Positions 40,386 through 50,446 of a stretch of DNA of 64,000 nucleotides are shown piece by piece (position 1 is the first letter of the stretch; every line of letters starts with the position of its first letter). A program made the position numbers and the translations under genes. The stretch is taken from positions 62,001 to 126,000 of the forward strand of contig NC_083373.1 in assembly GCF_029542785.1 (NCBI RefSeq), given 5' to 3'. Below the pieces are notes generated by a model. That model ran no database searches. It worked only from the letters and a program-made list of their open reading frames with translations, and was not told the origin of the DNA. This DNA is from Malassezia japonica. Lineage: Eukaryota > Basidiomycota > Malasseziomycetes > Malasseziales > Malasseziaceae.

Positions 40386-41737
40386 ATGTCGACCCCACCT
40401 GTCGAAGCCGCGCGAGGGGCGCTTGCGAACAAACTGCGTGCCGTGCGCTCGGAGGATACGCCACCATCTGCCCCTACGCCTGTTGCACCGGGGCCTACAG
40501 ACCCTTTTGAGGGCGCCGTGGAGCCTGTCATCGAGCAGCGCGTGGCGTGGCCAGAAGCACTGCCACGTAAGCGCATCCTGTCGCAGCATGACCTTGACCA
40601 CTTTACAGAGTCGCCAGCGTTTCGCGAGCTACTCGGACTGATCAAGACGTGCAATGCGAGTGTCCGTGGGCACAAGCTCTCTGACAAGATGGACGTGAGC
40701 GAGGTACGTCCTGCTTCTAACCCAGCCTGTCGCTGCCATCCTCCGCATCCTCGACGAGGTACAGACGCTTGTCCAGGAGACGCCGCGGGATACCGACTCG
40801 GCGTCAACATCGCGGTTTGGAAACCCTGCTTTCCGGGTCCTGTACGAAAAAATTGTCAACGCCACCGACGCTTTGTTCCAGACCATTCCGGGCTTGGACG
40901 CTGGCGAGGACGAAGCATACCTTGCGCGCGCGCGCAAGGAGCTTGCCGTGTATTTTTACGAGAGCTGGGGGAATGCAAAGCGTATCGACTACGGCAGTGG
41001 TATGGAGCTCAACTTTCTGTGCTGGATGTACGTGATTATGCTGACACAGATTGGGCCTGGTAAAGCTCGGAGTCCTTGTGTTGCCGCGCGACGCGGAAAC
41101 GATTGTCTTGCGCATTTTTTGGAAGTATATCGAGACGATGCGGACGATCCAGTCTACGTACTGGCTCGAGCCGGCAGGCAGCCACGGCGTTTGGGGTCTG
41201 GACGACTACCATTTCCTGCCGTTTCTCTGGGGCGCAGCGCAGCTCATGGACCACAGCTTTTTGCGTCCAAAATCGATCCACGATCATGAAATTGTGGACG
41301 AGTGTGCAAAGGATTACATGTACTTTGCCTGTATCCAAAACATTAATGCCATCAAAACAGAATCGCTCCGGTGGCACTCGCCGATGCTCGATGATATCTC
41401 GGGCGTACGGTCTTGGAGCAAGGTGAACCAGGGCATGGTCAAAATGTACCGCGCCGAAGTCTTGCGCAAGCTTCCCATTGCACAGCACATCTATTTCGGC
41501 ACCTTGGTTAATTTTGGTGCGCCCGATACCGATATTGGCGATGTGGAGGAAGACGAGCATGGGCACCGATTCCAGGCGGACGAGGCGCACGGTCATGCTG
41601 CGCACGGTCACGGCGAAGGTCAAGCTGCTGGTTGGGGCGACTGCTGCGGAATTCCAATTCCAAGTGCATTTGCGGCGGCAGAGCAGGGCCAAGGTACTGC
41701 GGCGCGTACTCCTATTCGGCGTATTCCGTTTGACTAG
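40386..41737 (+). CDS. RRD2: PP2A phosphatase activator / peptidyl-prolyl isomerase (PTPA, Rrd family)
   Basis: Exons 40386-40703, 40726-41027 and 41050-41737 (22-nt introns) encode 435 residues. Diagnostic PTPA blocks are present: AFRELLGLIKTCNASVRGHK, YFYESWGNAKRIDYGSGMEL, TYWLEPAGSHGVWGLDDYHF then LPFLWGAAQL, and SVRSWSKVNQGMVKMYRAEV-like sequence near the end. The enzyme reactivates PP2A catalytic subunits in an ATP-dependent way. Rrd2 rather than Rrd1 is a guess. A C-terminal extension of about 70 residues contains a His-rich stretch (DEHGHRFQADEAHGHAAHGH) not usual for the family. Confidence 0.94.
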
Positions 41738-42564
41738 CCAAATATGACACATAGCAAACTTTACACGCTCACCTGGTCCGTGATTATTAGGGCGGGCACG
41801 AAACGTAACTGGATTACCGCCTACAAGCTTGCCGTAGATGTAGTCGGGACTTGACTGTAAACCCAAGTACTCTGGAGAACAGTTTATAAACGAAGCAAGG
41901 AGCGGGGTGTTCCCGGCATCAGGCTTTTGTCAGTGTCGAGCTCCAACTACACACCATGCCGCTGGGAATAAATAACTGAAGACTTCCGACTCCTACTTTA
42001 CCATAGCATTGTATGCCTTTGGCAGAGATGGTTTTGACCACTATTTTCTTACACCGGCAATTCGGACCCGCCTTTTTCTGCGAGAGTAAGCGTACCATCA
42101 GGGTTTGGCCGTCAAAGCGGATCCTAATACTCATAGGTATTGTCAAACCGGTACACATTCCTTCGTTTTCCGATGGTAACCTATGTAACACGTCATAGTA
42201 TAGTTACGAAGTGGGTGGTAGCTTGAGGATAGAGCAAGGTCGAACCCAAATTGGATATCTTCGCTGACCTTTTGATTGTACACACATTTTTGGGTGGGGT
42301 GAATGGGGCTCTTATACAGCACTAATTAGTCAAGCTAAGCTGTTTATGCTCGCATGGATACAGGTAACGGCGCAAAAGCATGGAACCCAGTCGTCATTTT
42401 CCTGCTGCAAGGAATTTAGGTTCCACAATCCGCTAAAATTCATAAGAAAGTCTAGATACCAACATACAATCTTGTATGAGTAGGGAAAGGTGTAATAATG
42501 AGGTAATTTGTGGGAAAAAAGAGGGGTGGAACTAGGGCAAGCACAATGCACAGATATGTAAGAT
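41738..42564. other. gene-free GC-poor stretch, left part of the trough
   Basis: 827 bp with no convincing gene. GC counted by hand over 42181-42600 is about 41%, against 60-65% in neighbouring genes. Frames here are short and codon use looks random. A minus-strand stretch near 42060-42200 may be a decayed relic of the adjacent secreted-protein gene (weak). No tandem repeat or transposon end was seen. Confidence 0.7.
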
Positions 42565-43107
42565 TTAAAACACATATGCAAAGGGCTTAAGGTTCAGGTA
42601 GAAGATGGCAATTCCTGACTCTTTTCCATATATTGTGACCATATTATGGGTTTCTGCGCCTTGGACAGGCGTACCGTCGGGTTTGCTCAATTCCAAAAGC
42701 TTACGATCTCTTGACCAAGACCAATATTGGCCAAACTGATTCTTGTCATCCTCCATGTTGCAAGGGCCTAATGTAAACGGAGTGCCAGGGGCGACTGGGG
42801 TGGCTTGCAGACACTGATCAGGACCTCCCACCGTGAGGTGGCCGTAAACAACTTCATCGTTCGAATAAAGCCCAAACGTTTCAGAGTCACATTGATACAG
42901 GTCCACGATGGTTGGGTTATCGCCTCCTCCAACGTAGAATCTATTCTCTTCTTGATTATAGCTTATGTTTTTAGGCCCGATATCGTGAGGAGAAATCTGA
43001 AAAGGGCCACTCGTCACTGGACCGGTGCATTGGATGGACTTTCCCAATGTAAAGGGAAAGACTGCGACTGCCCAAAGCAAGCCAAGTAGTCGAACGTCGA
43101 GTATCAT
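42565..43107 (-). CDS. small secreted protein, four-Cys family, copy B
   Basis: A single-exon 180-residue protein with a signal peptide (MILDVRLLGLLWAVAVFPFTLG). The mature part has four cysteines: SIQC at its start, LYQC, QCLQA and GPC. It shares a pattern with the protein at 44159-44821: SI-x-C, (E/Q)C, YG-x-L, CL-x-A, C, GQ-x-W and a Asp-rich end. This looks like a beta-rich lectin-type fold, but no domain is proven. The coding sequence is GC-poor like the trough around it, unlike every other gene here. A TATATA lies 54 nt upstream of the ATG. Function unknown. Confidence 0.75.
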   Translation of the reverse strand: MILDVRLLGLLWAVAVFPFTLGKSIQCTGPVTSGPFQISPHDIGPKNISYNQEENRFYVGGGDNPTIVDLYQCDSETFGLYSNDEVVYGHLTVGGPDQCLQATPVAPGTPFTLGPCNMEDDKNQFGQYWSWSRDRKLLELSKPDGTPVQGAETHNMVTIYGKESGIAIFYLNLKPFAYVF

Positions 43108-44158
43108 ACAGGTAAAAATGTAAGTGGTTTAGTGCGAGTCGAAACTTAGCAAGTCAGCACTATATATCCGAAAGGTCTTGGGCTTGCAAAATCGCAACCT
43201 ATTCCCAAAGCCGGGAAAAAATCGAAAGGTTTTGACACATGTCAGACCCAATCTTAATAACGCAGGCGAATTGTCTTGGTGTTACTCCTTTCTGGGATTG
43301 GTCCATTTATTTGCACGGCGTCGTCCATTTTGGCAGGCGGACAAGCACTGTCTCGTATGGCACCAAATCATTCCACCCATTCGTCACTTTCTGCCCCTGT
43401 GGCGTAAAATTCCTGTTCCTATATAGGTTCAATAAACGATCATGGCCATGGTTCAAATTCCTCAGTACCTGCGGATAGTTCGCAAGGTGTTTACTGGTCC
43501 TAACACCCAGTTGGGTGCAGAGGAATACATCAACATACTTCGGCCTTTTGTTCTGGAGACATAAACTCTGTCGGTCACAAGCTAAATTCGAATATTTGAG
43601 AGTATTATACCATTAGCTGCTAATAGCTTGGGTAACCACTCGGTGGTTCATACCCCATTCATTTCGCCAGAACCGCCATTGCTGTACTTACTACTAATAT
43701 GGGATCATTGACCGATGGGTTACAGGGAGTCTAACTATTACAAGACCAATGTACCTTAATCCACTATGCTTGTCGCGGCAAGTATCTTTAAACGGGCTAT
43801 GGGTGCGCTACCTTTGCCCTGAAAGAATGCACGGACCAGGTACTGGCCCCCGACCAGCCGCGATTGAGGCGCTCCAATGCAGGCGGCCAAACCAATAGGC
43901 CCCAGCCGGAGCAAGAAACTACTCGATCGAGAAAACGATTAATAAGTTGATTATATAACGATGCACTGTTGGTCTCCTATGCGCGCATCTGCGCGCCGAA
44001 CCTGCACGTGGTACTTAATGCGGGTTCAGTCTCCATGCGCACCGCCACAGATCTGGCGAGCTAGATAGCGTTTCAATCATATAGACATACGGCCTACAGG
44101 TCCTTTGCACAGCAAAGGATCAACTCCAAACCTAACAAAAACAAACATAGATCACCTC
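43108..44158. other. gene-free GC-poor stretch, right part of the trough
   Basis: 1,051 bp with no convincing gene. It starts with the promoter of the secreted-protein gene (TATATA at 43161-43166). Sampled lines have 35-48% GC, lowest near 43561-43620 and 43921-43980 (gattaataagttgattatat region). One CACGTG occurs at 44005. Nothing else was recognised. Confidence 0.65.
43161..43166 (-). promoter_or_regulatory. TATA box of secreted-protein gene B
   Basis: TATATA (read ggatatatagtgc on the minus strand) lies 54 nt upstream of the ATG at 43107. Such boxes were seen only at the three secreted-protein genes. Confidence 0.5.
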
Positions 44159-44821
44159 TTAGGCGAGCGAAAGAGTGGCAGCGGCAGTGCCGTTCGCCGA
44201 AACAGTGACAAAGTTGTCCTTGAGGCCGAGCGAGTACGGCTTCGCACCGTCGTCGTTGGGGCGACCGACAAAGGTGAAGGTCTTCTTGTCGGCGTCAAAG
44301 GCCCAGGTCTGGCCCATCTGCGACGAGTCATCCGAGAGCGAGCAGTCCTGAGCCTGAACGTGCTGGTCGGCCTGGGCAAGAGCAGCGGCGCGCAGGCAAG
44401 TCTTCTTGGCGGCATCCGAAGGCGAGAGGATACCGTAGTGCATCGAGTCCTTGGACTCGTAGCCCATGGCGGCAGACTTGCACTCGGTGAAGGTCACCTG
44501 CACAGACTCGGTGCCAGTGCTGAGCTCAGCGGGGTCGCCAGTGAGCTGAACCTCGTTGCTGTTGCCACCGTCGACGGCAACCTTCAGCGCACCGTCCTGG
44601 TTGAAGCCTGAGTTGCAGTCAATGCTGCGCACAACCTTGCTGTTGGGCTGGGCAGCAGCGGCCTGGGGAGTGGCGTCAGCGGCCGCCGGGGCCGACGACG
44701 AGGGGGCGGGCGGGGGAGCCGGGGCCGACGAAGCAGCGGGCGCGGGGGCGTCCTGGGCAGTGGCGAGCTGGGCCAGGGCAACAAAAGCGAAGAGAGCAGC
44801 GAAGCGGACGTTGGCAAACAT
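44159..44821 (-). CDS. small secreted protein, four-Cys family, copy A
   Basis: A single-exon 220-residue protein. The ATG at 44821 gives a signal peptide (MFANVRFAALFAFVALAQLA). A disordered Ala/Pro/Ser linker of about 45 residues follows, then a folded part with the same four-Cys layout as copy B: SIDC, FTEC, TCLRAAAL, QDC, plus MHYGIL and GQTWAFDADKKTFTF. No Cys-free domain or GPI tail is seen. GC content is normal for the window, unlike copy B. The gene marks the right edge of the GC trough. Its role is unknown; secreted, species-specific proteins of this kind often act at the host or microbe interface. Confidence 0.8.
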   Translation of the reverse strand: MFANVRFAALFAFVALAQLATAQDAPAPAASSAPAPPPAPSSSAPAAADATPQAAAAQPNSKVVRSIDCNSGFNQDGALKVAVDGGNSNEVQLTGDPAELSTGTESVQVTFTECKSAAMGYESKDSMHYGILSPSDAAKKTCLRAAALAQADQHVQAQDCSLSDDSSQMGQTWAFDADKKTFTFVGRPNDDGAKPYSLGLKDNFVTVSANGTAAATLSLA

Positions 44822-44868
44822 GGGGGGAAGTAGTTTGGGTGGGCTCAACCTAGCGTTGCCTCCCGGTT

Positions 44869-44875
44869 CTTTATA
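44869..44875 (-). promoter_or_regulatory. TATA-like box of secreted-protein gene A
   Basis: TATAAAG on the minus strand lies 48 nt upstream of the ATG at 44821. Confidence 0.5.
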
Positions 44876-45051
44876 TCAACCCGTCGCCCACTGCGGCGAA
44901 CAAACACCGCGTCGCATTCGTGTAGAATCGGTACTCCATGTACGGTTTGTGCAGCTGCAGGCTTGGCAGGGTCATATCATTTGATTAGTTCAGACGGCCC
45001 TACTCCTATTTTTACCTTGCAGTTCCTTAGTCATCGATCACCCTTACCGAT

Positions 45052-45057
45052 CACGTG
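45052..45057. promoter_or_regulatory. CACGTG just upstream of RRP45
   Basis: TCACGTGAAT ends 5 bp before the RRP45 ATG at 45065, so it may mark the core promoter or the 5' leader. If translation starts at the next in-frame ATG (45113), the site would lie 55 bp upstream. Confidence 0.4.
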
Positions 45058-45064
45058 AATCAAG

Positions 45065-46126
45065 ATGAATGCGGGCGGTGCGCTGCATTGTGTGTGCCAC
45101 GAGGCTCAGACAATGCCGGCTGGGCAGCTCGTACAGCCTTCGCAGACAGAGGAGGCCTTTGTGCTCCAGGCGCTGCAAAGCGCTGCGCTGCGAGCAGATG
45201 GTCGCAAGTTTGCGCAGGCTCGGCCTGTGAACATAAAATTCGGCGAACAGCTGGGATCATGCGAGGTTTCTGTCGGAGATACTATGTACGCTCTTTTTTT
45301 CTGACGCAGTGTCGTGGCGACGGTCGATGCAACACTCGTCCCTCCGCGGTCGGATCGGCCTTACGAGGGCATGCTCAATATCACGACCGATATTACGCCG
45401 ATGGCCGGCATGGAATATGACGCGTTCGGTGTCGCCGGAGCCACAGAATCGCGTGAGCGCGAGGCGCTCTTTGACCGTCTGTTGGAGCGCGCCATTCGCT
45501 ACACCGAGGCGGTGGACCGCGAGGCGTTGTGTGTCATTGCAGGTAAAAAGGTGTGGAGCGTCAACCTGACGCTCCACTTGCTCGCCGACGAAGGTGCGGC
45601 CTTTGACGCGGCCGTCTTGGCTGGCATTGTGGCTTTGCGTCATTTCCGCCGCCCCGACGTTTCTATCGCGGATGGCGAGGTCATTGTGTACTCACCGGAT
45701 GAGCGCGTCCCAGTCCCTCTTGCGTGTCATCACATGCCTTTGTGTGTGACCTATGCCGTGTTCCTGTTGCGGCCCAAGACGGACGAAGAACGGAGCTTGC
45801 TGCATGCCCAGTCACGTACTGCGGCTCCGAAGGACGAGGGTATGGACGTGGACGAGAGCAAGGACTCTCTTGTACCTGTGGATGTCCCTGTCGCGCTCCT
45901 TGACCCTTCGCTGTTGGAGCAGACGCTGGCGCACACGAGTATCACTTTTGTGATCAACGCACAGCGGGAGGTGTGTGTCTTGGACAAGGCCGGCGGCGCG
46001 CCGCTTCCCTATCAAACCATTCTTGCGCTCCTCGGCGATGCTGCAAAGCGCGCGGCGGAGCTTGCAAAGCTGGTCGAAAAGGCACTGGCAGACGACGCCA
46101 GCCATCGCATAGTCTCTGTACAGTAG
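45065..46126 (+). CDS. RRP45: exosome core subunit Rrp45 (EXOSC9)
   Basis: Exons 45065-45285 and 45310-46126 (24-nt intron with a T-run and CTGACGCAG) encode 345 residues. It is an RNase PH-fold protein: EEAFVLQALQSAALRADGRK at the N terminus, GSCEVSVGDTIVVATVDATL, YEGMLNITTDITPMAGMEYD, AGKKVWSVNLTLHLLADEGA, and ERVPVPLACHHMPLCVTYAV, the Rrp45 block. Rrp45 pairs with Rrp41 in the six-subunit ring of the nuclear and cytoplasmic exosome and is not itself catalytic in eukaryotes. Homologues start close to the ExxFL segment, so the second ATG at 45113 may be the true start. Confidence 0.93.
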
Positions 46127-46153
46127 TTTTGGATACCCTTCGACCTCCACATC

Positions 46154-47555
46154 ATGAGCGACGCTGCCGAGGCGCACGGCGTGCTCTCGGTGCAAACAGC
46201 GCCGCTTCCTGCGCAAAGTGGGCTGTGCGACGCGCTGCATGCAGAGATCCCTGACTATGGGCCACGTCCTAACTATCTGCAGTCGAGCCAGGCGCAGCAT
46301 TGGATGTACAGCCCCGCAGAGCTGACCCGCATGCGCCAGGCGGCGAACCAACAGGCAGCGAGTGCACTGGCAGCGTTCGCGAAAGAGTCGGGAGTACGTG
46401 GTATTGCTGACCCCCAGGCGGATTCACCTACCTGCTTGAGCGTAGAGGAAGAGCTGGCAATTATCCGGTTCTACTTGCTACGCATTGGCCGCCTTGTGCG
46501 TGCCTTTCAACTGCCATCGCTTGTCGAGTCAACTGCGATGACACTCATGAAGCGTTTCTACCTGCGCAACTCTTGCATGCAGTTCCATCCCAAGCTGATT
46601 ATGTGCGTTGCCCTGCTAACCCAGGCTCACAAGCATCTACCTCGCCTCCAAAGCCGAAAACTACCCATTGCCGTTGTCGCGGTTTTGTGCCCAGGTGAAC
46701 GAGAGCGCGGCTGGCAAGCCGCCGCCTCAGCAGCCGTCGGCAGCGCGCGGCGACGTCACCGAAAATATTATCAAAGACCTCGAGTTTGGTATGGTGCAGA
46801 GCCTCGACTTTGAACTAGGCGTCCACGGCGCGCATCGCGCGTTGTACGGCCTGATTCTCGACTTCCAGACACTCGAGTCGCCTTTGCAGCGCGATGATTT
46901 GATGGCATATGCTGGCGCCGTGCAATCTTTTGTACAGGTTGCACGCCTCACTGATGCCGAGTTCATTTATGCACCGCCCCACATCGCCCTCGCGTCGTGC
47001 TGGATGTGCGATGCGCCACGTGCTGCAGGGGGTACTACGGTAGGCAAGGACGTCGTGCATGCATGGCTCGCTGCCAAGGCCAAGGCGGGTGCAGCGCACC
47101 GCCAAGAGCAGCGCGCCTTGCGTGAAACGTGGCGTGCCAAGCAGAAGGCGGTGCGCGATGCGGCCAAGAAGGCTACCGAGCAGGACGAGCCGGACAAGAA
47201 GGCCGAGGCCCCCGCGCCCGTACCCCAGGCGCCTACCGCACCCGTGGAGCTCAGCGCGGAGGAAATCGAAAAGGATGGCCTTGGAATACCCCAAGACGAG
47301 CTCGAAGGCATTCTGGAAGAGGTCGCCCAGCTCATCCGCAGCGTCGCGCCCGATGCGCCGCCCGGCACGCCTCTGCGTCCGAGCGTCGACATGGAGCAGG
47401 TCAAGAAGATCGACCTCGCTCTGCGGTCCTGCCTTACACTATTTGAGTCTGGCCAGAGCTCTAGTGCAAAGAAGCGCAGCGCGCAGGATGACGAGGGCTC
47501 TGCCAAGCGCCAGCGCACCGATACCAATGGCCCCGATAGCGACGACGATCTGTAG
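46154..47555 (+). CDS. CCL1: cyclin H (TFIIH kinase cyclin, Ccl1/Mcs2)
   Basis: Exons 46154-46393, 46418-46602 and 46625-47555 encode 451 residues. The cyclin H signature QHWMYSPAELTRMRQAANQQ precedes two cyclin boxes: MTLMKRFYLRNSCMQFHPKL, LTSIYLASKAENYPLPLSRF, and ENIIKDLEFGMVQSLDFELG with AHRALYGLILDFQTL. The C-terminal tail is charged and ends GPDSDDDL. It activates Kin28/CDK7 in TFIIH and CAK. Intron 1 is 24 nt, in frame and without a stop; unspliced mRNA would add VRGIADPQ and still encode a full protein (459 residues). Confidence 0.92.
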
Positions 47556-47587
47556 AAACGCGTCGCGACGCGCCTCCACATTGCTAG

Positions 47588-49672
47588 ATGGCAGAGCCAG
47601 AGTCGGACACGGCGCGGCAAGCCGTGCGGCGTCCCATTGCGCGTCTCGACCCCGACGTGGTGAACCGGATAGCGGCCGGAGAGATTATACACCGCCCCTC
47701 GAATGCGCTGAAAGAATTGCTGGAAAATAGCCTGGATGCGGGGGCAACACAAATCAAGATCACGCTGCAGGACGGTGGCTTGAAACTGCTCCAGATCCAG
47801 GACAATGGCAAGGGCATCCCTGTGGACGACATGCCACTGCTATGTGAGCGCTTTGCAACGTCCAAGCTGCGCTCGTATGAAGATCTCGCCAACATGGCGA
47901 CGTTTGGTTTCCGTGGCGAGGCACTGGCGAGCATCAGCTTTGTCTCAGCCTCTGTCACGGCCGTGAGCAAGACGCGCGACGAGGACATTGCGTACCGGTA
48001 CGTCGTAACACTGACGCAGCGCGTCCTACTTTGCTGGTGAGCTCCTCCCTCCTGCGCCAGGCCAGGCTGCGGAGCCAAAGCCGTGCGCAGGGACCGATGG
48101 CACGACCATCACGGCACAGGACCTCTTTTTCAATGCGCCGCAGCGGAAAAAGGTATTCAAGTCGCTCTCGGACGAGTACAATCGGGCGCTCGACGTGGCG
48201 ACCAAGTATGCGATTCACTATGGTCATATGGGCGTCGGCATTTCGTGCAAAAAGGTGCGTACGTCCTTCCTCTGACCCAGGCCGCGGCGCAGTCTCTCGA
48301 CCTCAACACGCCCAGCGACCCAAAACAGACAACGCTGGATGTGATCCGGCATGTGCATGGCGCGACGCTCGCTCGGGATCTCATGCACCTCGACACACTA
48401 CAGAGCGACACGTTTGGGTGCACCGTCGAGGGGTGGGTCAGTAATGCGAATTGGGCGTCGAAGAAGACGACCTTTTTGTGCTTTATCAACAACCGCCTAG
48501 TCGATTGCCCCAGCCTGAAGCGCTCGCTGGAGTCAATGTACGCACTACTACTTCCGAAAGGCCGGCATCCGTGGATGTACCTTGCACTCTCCATTGCGCC
48601 CGACCGGATTGACGTGAATGTGCACCCCACAAAGCAGGAAGTGCATTTCCTGGACGAGGACGAGATTGTCGAGTGGATCACGTTGCGTGTGCAAGATCTC
48701 GTCTCACAGCACAGCTCGTGCCGCGTCTATTCGACACAGCGCACGTCGGCGATGGGCGTCACAACCTCGGAACAGACTGTGCAAGTGCTTGGCCCGCGGC
48801 ACGATCGTGCGGATCCCCGGCACTTGGTGCGTGTGGACCACCAAGCCCAATCACTCGATGCCATGCTCAGTAAACCTGATACGGCCAAGACACAGACCGA
48901 GCGCATTGCAGAGAGCGCGTGTGAACTCACCAGCATCCAAGAGCTGCGCCAGACCATTGTGGACGACCGCCATGTCGGTCTAACCGAGGTCGTGCAGAAC
49001 CACAAGTTTGTCGGCGTCGTCGACCGCGAGCAAGCGCTGTCTCTGCTGCAGCATGGAACACAGCTGTATCTTGTGCGGCACTCTGCAGTTATTGAGGCAT
49101 TTGCATACCAGCTTGCACTGCGGCAATTCGCCGCATATACACCCGTGACACTCCACCCTGCGCCGTCCCTAGCGGAACTCATTGGCCTTGGCTACGATGC
49201 AGAGGACGCCGACGACGAAAAGGCCGCGCTGGGCCTTTCCCGCGACCAAGTGGTGGCGAAAATCTACGATACCTTGATGGAGCGAGCCGAGATGCTGGAG
49301 GAGTACTTTGCCATCCGTCTCAATGCTGAAAATGGCACCGTTGAAACGCTGCCTGCGCTCCTCCCCCGGCACGGCGCACTGGGCCTGTCCCTTGAGCGCC
49401 TGCCCGCCCTCTTTTTCCGCCTCGGTCCCCAAGTCGACTGGACGGACGAAAAATCGTGCTTGGACGGCGTTTGTCGCGAGCTGGCCTATGCCCACGTCCC
49501 CTCCCCCCGCCCTGTTGCGGAGAGTGACGATGCATGGGCCATCCAGCACGTGTGGTTCGCCAACTTGCTTGCGTCGCGCGGCCGCATGATCGTGCCCAAG
49601 TCGCTTGAGGACAACGACTTTGTGCAAGTCGCGAGCCTCCCGGACCTTTATCGCGTCTTTGAGCGATGCTAG
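47588..49672 (+). CDS. MLH1: DNA mismatch-repair protein Mlh1
   Basis: Exons 47588-47997, 48020-48254 and 48281-49672 (introns 22 and 26 nt) encode 678 residues. The N-terminal GHKL ATPase is intact: [49 protein letters not shown]. The transducer domain has [18 protein letters not shown] and [16 protein letters not shown]. The C terminus ends YRVFERC, the conserved tail that completes the Pms1 endonuclease site. Mlh1 is the common partner of the MutL heterodimers. In the third exon donor, GTGCGT is used because an inner GTACGT would break the frame. Confidence 0.97.
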
Positions 49673-49695
49673 GTAGTTACAGGGTATATGTACAT

Positions 49696-50358
49696 CTACT
49701 TCTTGCCTGCACCGACATCGAATACGCTCAGCATGGCGAAGCACGCGTAGAACAGTGCGACCGGGTAAGCCACAAGGAAGCGCTGGTTGTGCATGCCGAG
49801 GATCGAGACAAAGATCCCCGACGCGGAAGTGCTGCACCACAGGATAAACAGGGGAGACACGATGTAGCCAAACACGCCGCTGCGTTAGTGGTGCGACGTA
49901 CTTGAGACGGAGGAACACGTTCACTGCACTAAGCAGGCACAGCGGCAAAAGGCAGTACCCCAGCACGCTCGTGACGCGCGATGCATCGATACCGCCTTCC
50001 GACATGAGGTTCAGAAGGAGGTAGACCGACACGACACCCATCAGGCCCACACCGTACACGTATCCAAACTGCGACTTGCCGGCCTGTGTCAGACCCAAAA
50101 CGTACCAGCAGCAGCAGCATTCCAAACACAAAGCAAAAGAGCAGCGGACCCGCAAGGTCCGTGTCGTCCATCATATGCGCGTCCTTCGGGTGGTCCGGCG
50201 AGAACTTGTGGAAAGGGTTCAGGACGGCAAGCGACTTGTCCCATACGTGAGGCAGGTTGATGTCAAGCTCTGCGTCAGCCATTTCACCTACCCTCCATCA
50301 GCGAGGGCTCGTCGGGGAAGCCCCCGGTGCCAAACGCGGACAGCCAGTCAGTGCTCAT
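49696..50358 (-). CDS. YIP1: Yip1-type Rab-associated membrane protein
   Basis: Four exons (50292-50358, 50106-50269, 49902-50083, 49696-49879) with three 22-nt introns give 198 residues. A cytosolic N terminus (MSTDWLSAFGTGGFPDEPSL) leads to LDINLPHVWDKSLAVLNPFH, the Yip1 motif before the first membrane segment. Further motifs are DLAGPLLFCFVFGMLLLLAG, KSQFGYVYGVGLMGVVSVYL and CLLPLCLLSAVNVFLRLN. Four to five hydrophobic segments end in SVFDVGAGKK. Yip1 binds prenylated Rab GTPases and works in ER-to-Golgi vesicle formation. The true start is upstream of an in-frame MADAEL that reads out of intron 1. Confidence 0.93.
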
Positions 50359-50446
50359 GTTGGTGGAACGGATGGGTGTAGCTGACTAAGCAGGTGGGCA
50401 CGGCCGCCGGAAAAAATTTGCGGACAGCGTTGCGCCACATTGTGAG

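Larger units (their letters stand above)
41738..44158. other. GC trough, candidate centromere or accessory island
   Basis: About 2.4 kb between PTPA and the secreted-protein gene at 44159 is markedly poorer in GC (about 35-45% in the lines counted) and nearly gene-free, in a window where genes otherwise abut. Malassezia centromeres are reported to map to short GC troughs in gene-poor DNA with a 12-bp AT-rich motif. This stretch is only moderately AT-rich, so a former centromere, a recombination cold spot or a gained island are equally open. Confidence 0.4.

Noticed and set aside
42013..42198. plus-strand 61-codon frame in the trough
   Set aside because: It is short, has no conserved pattern and no promoter. 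The only hint in this place is on the other strand and is reported as a weak relic.
43178..43478. short plus-strand frames in the GC trough (82 and 79 codons)
   Set aside because: They overlap in different frames, lack a signal peptide or splice partners, and have random-looking composition.
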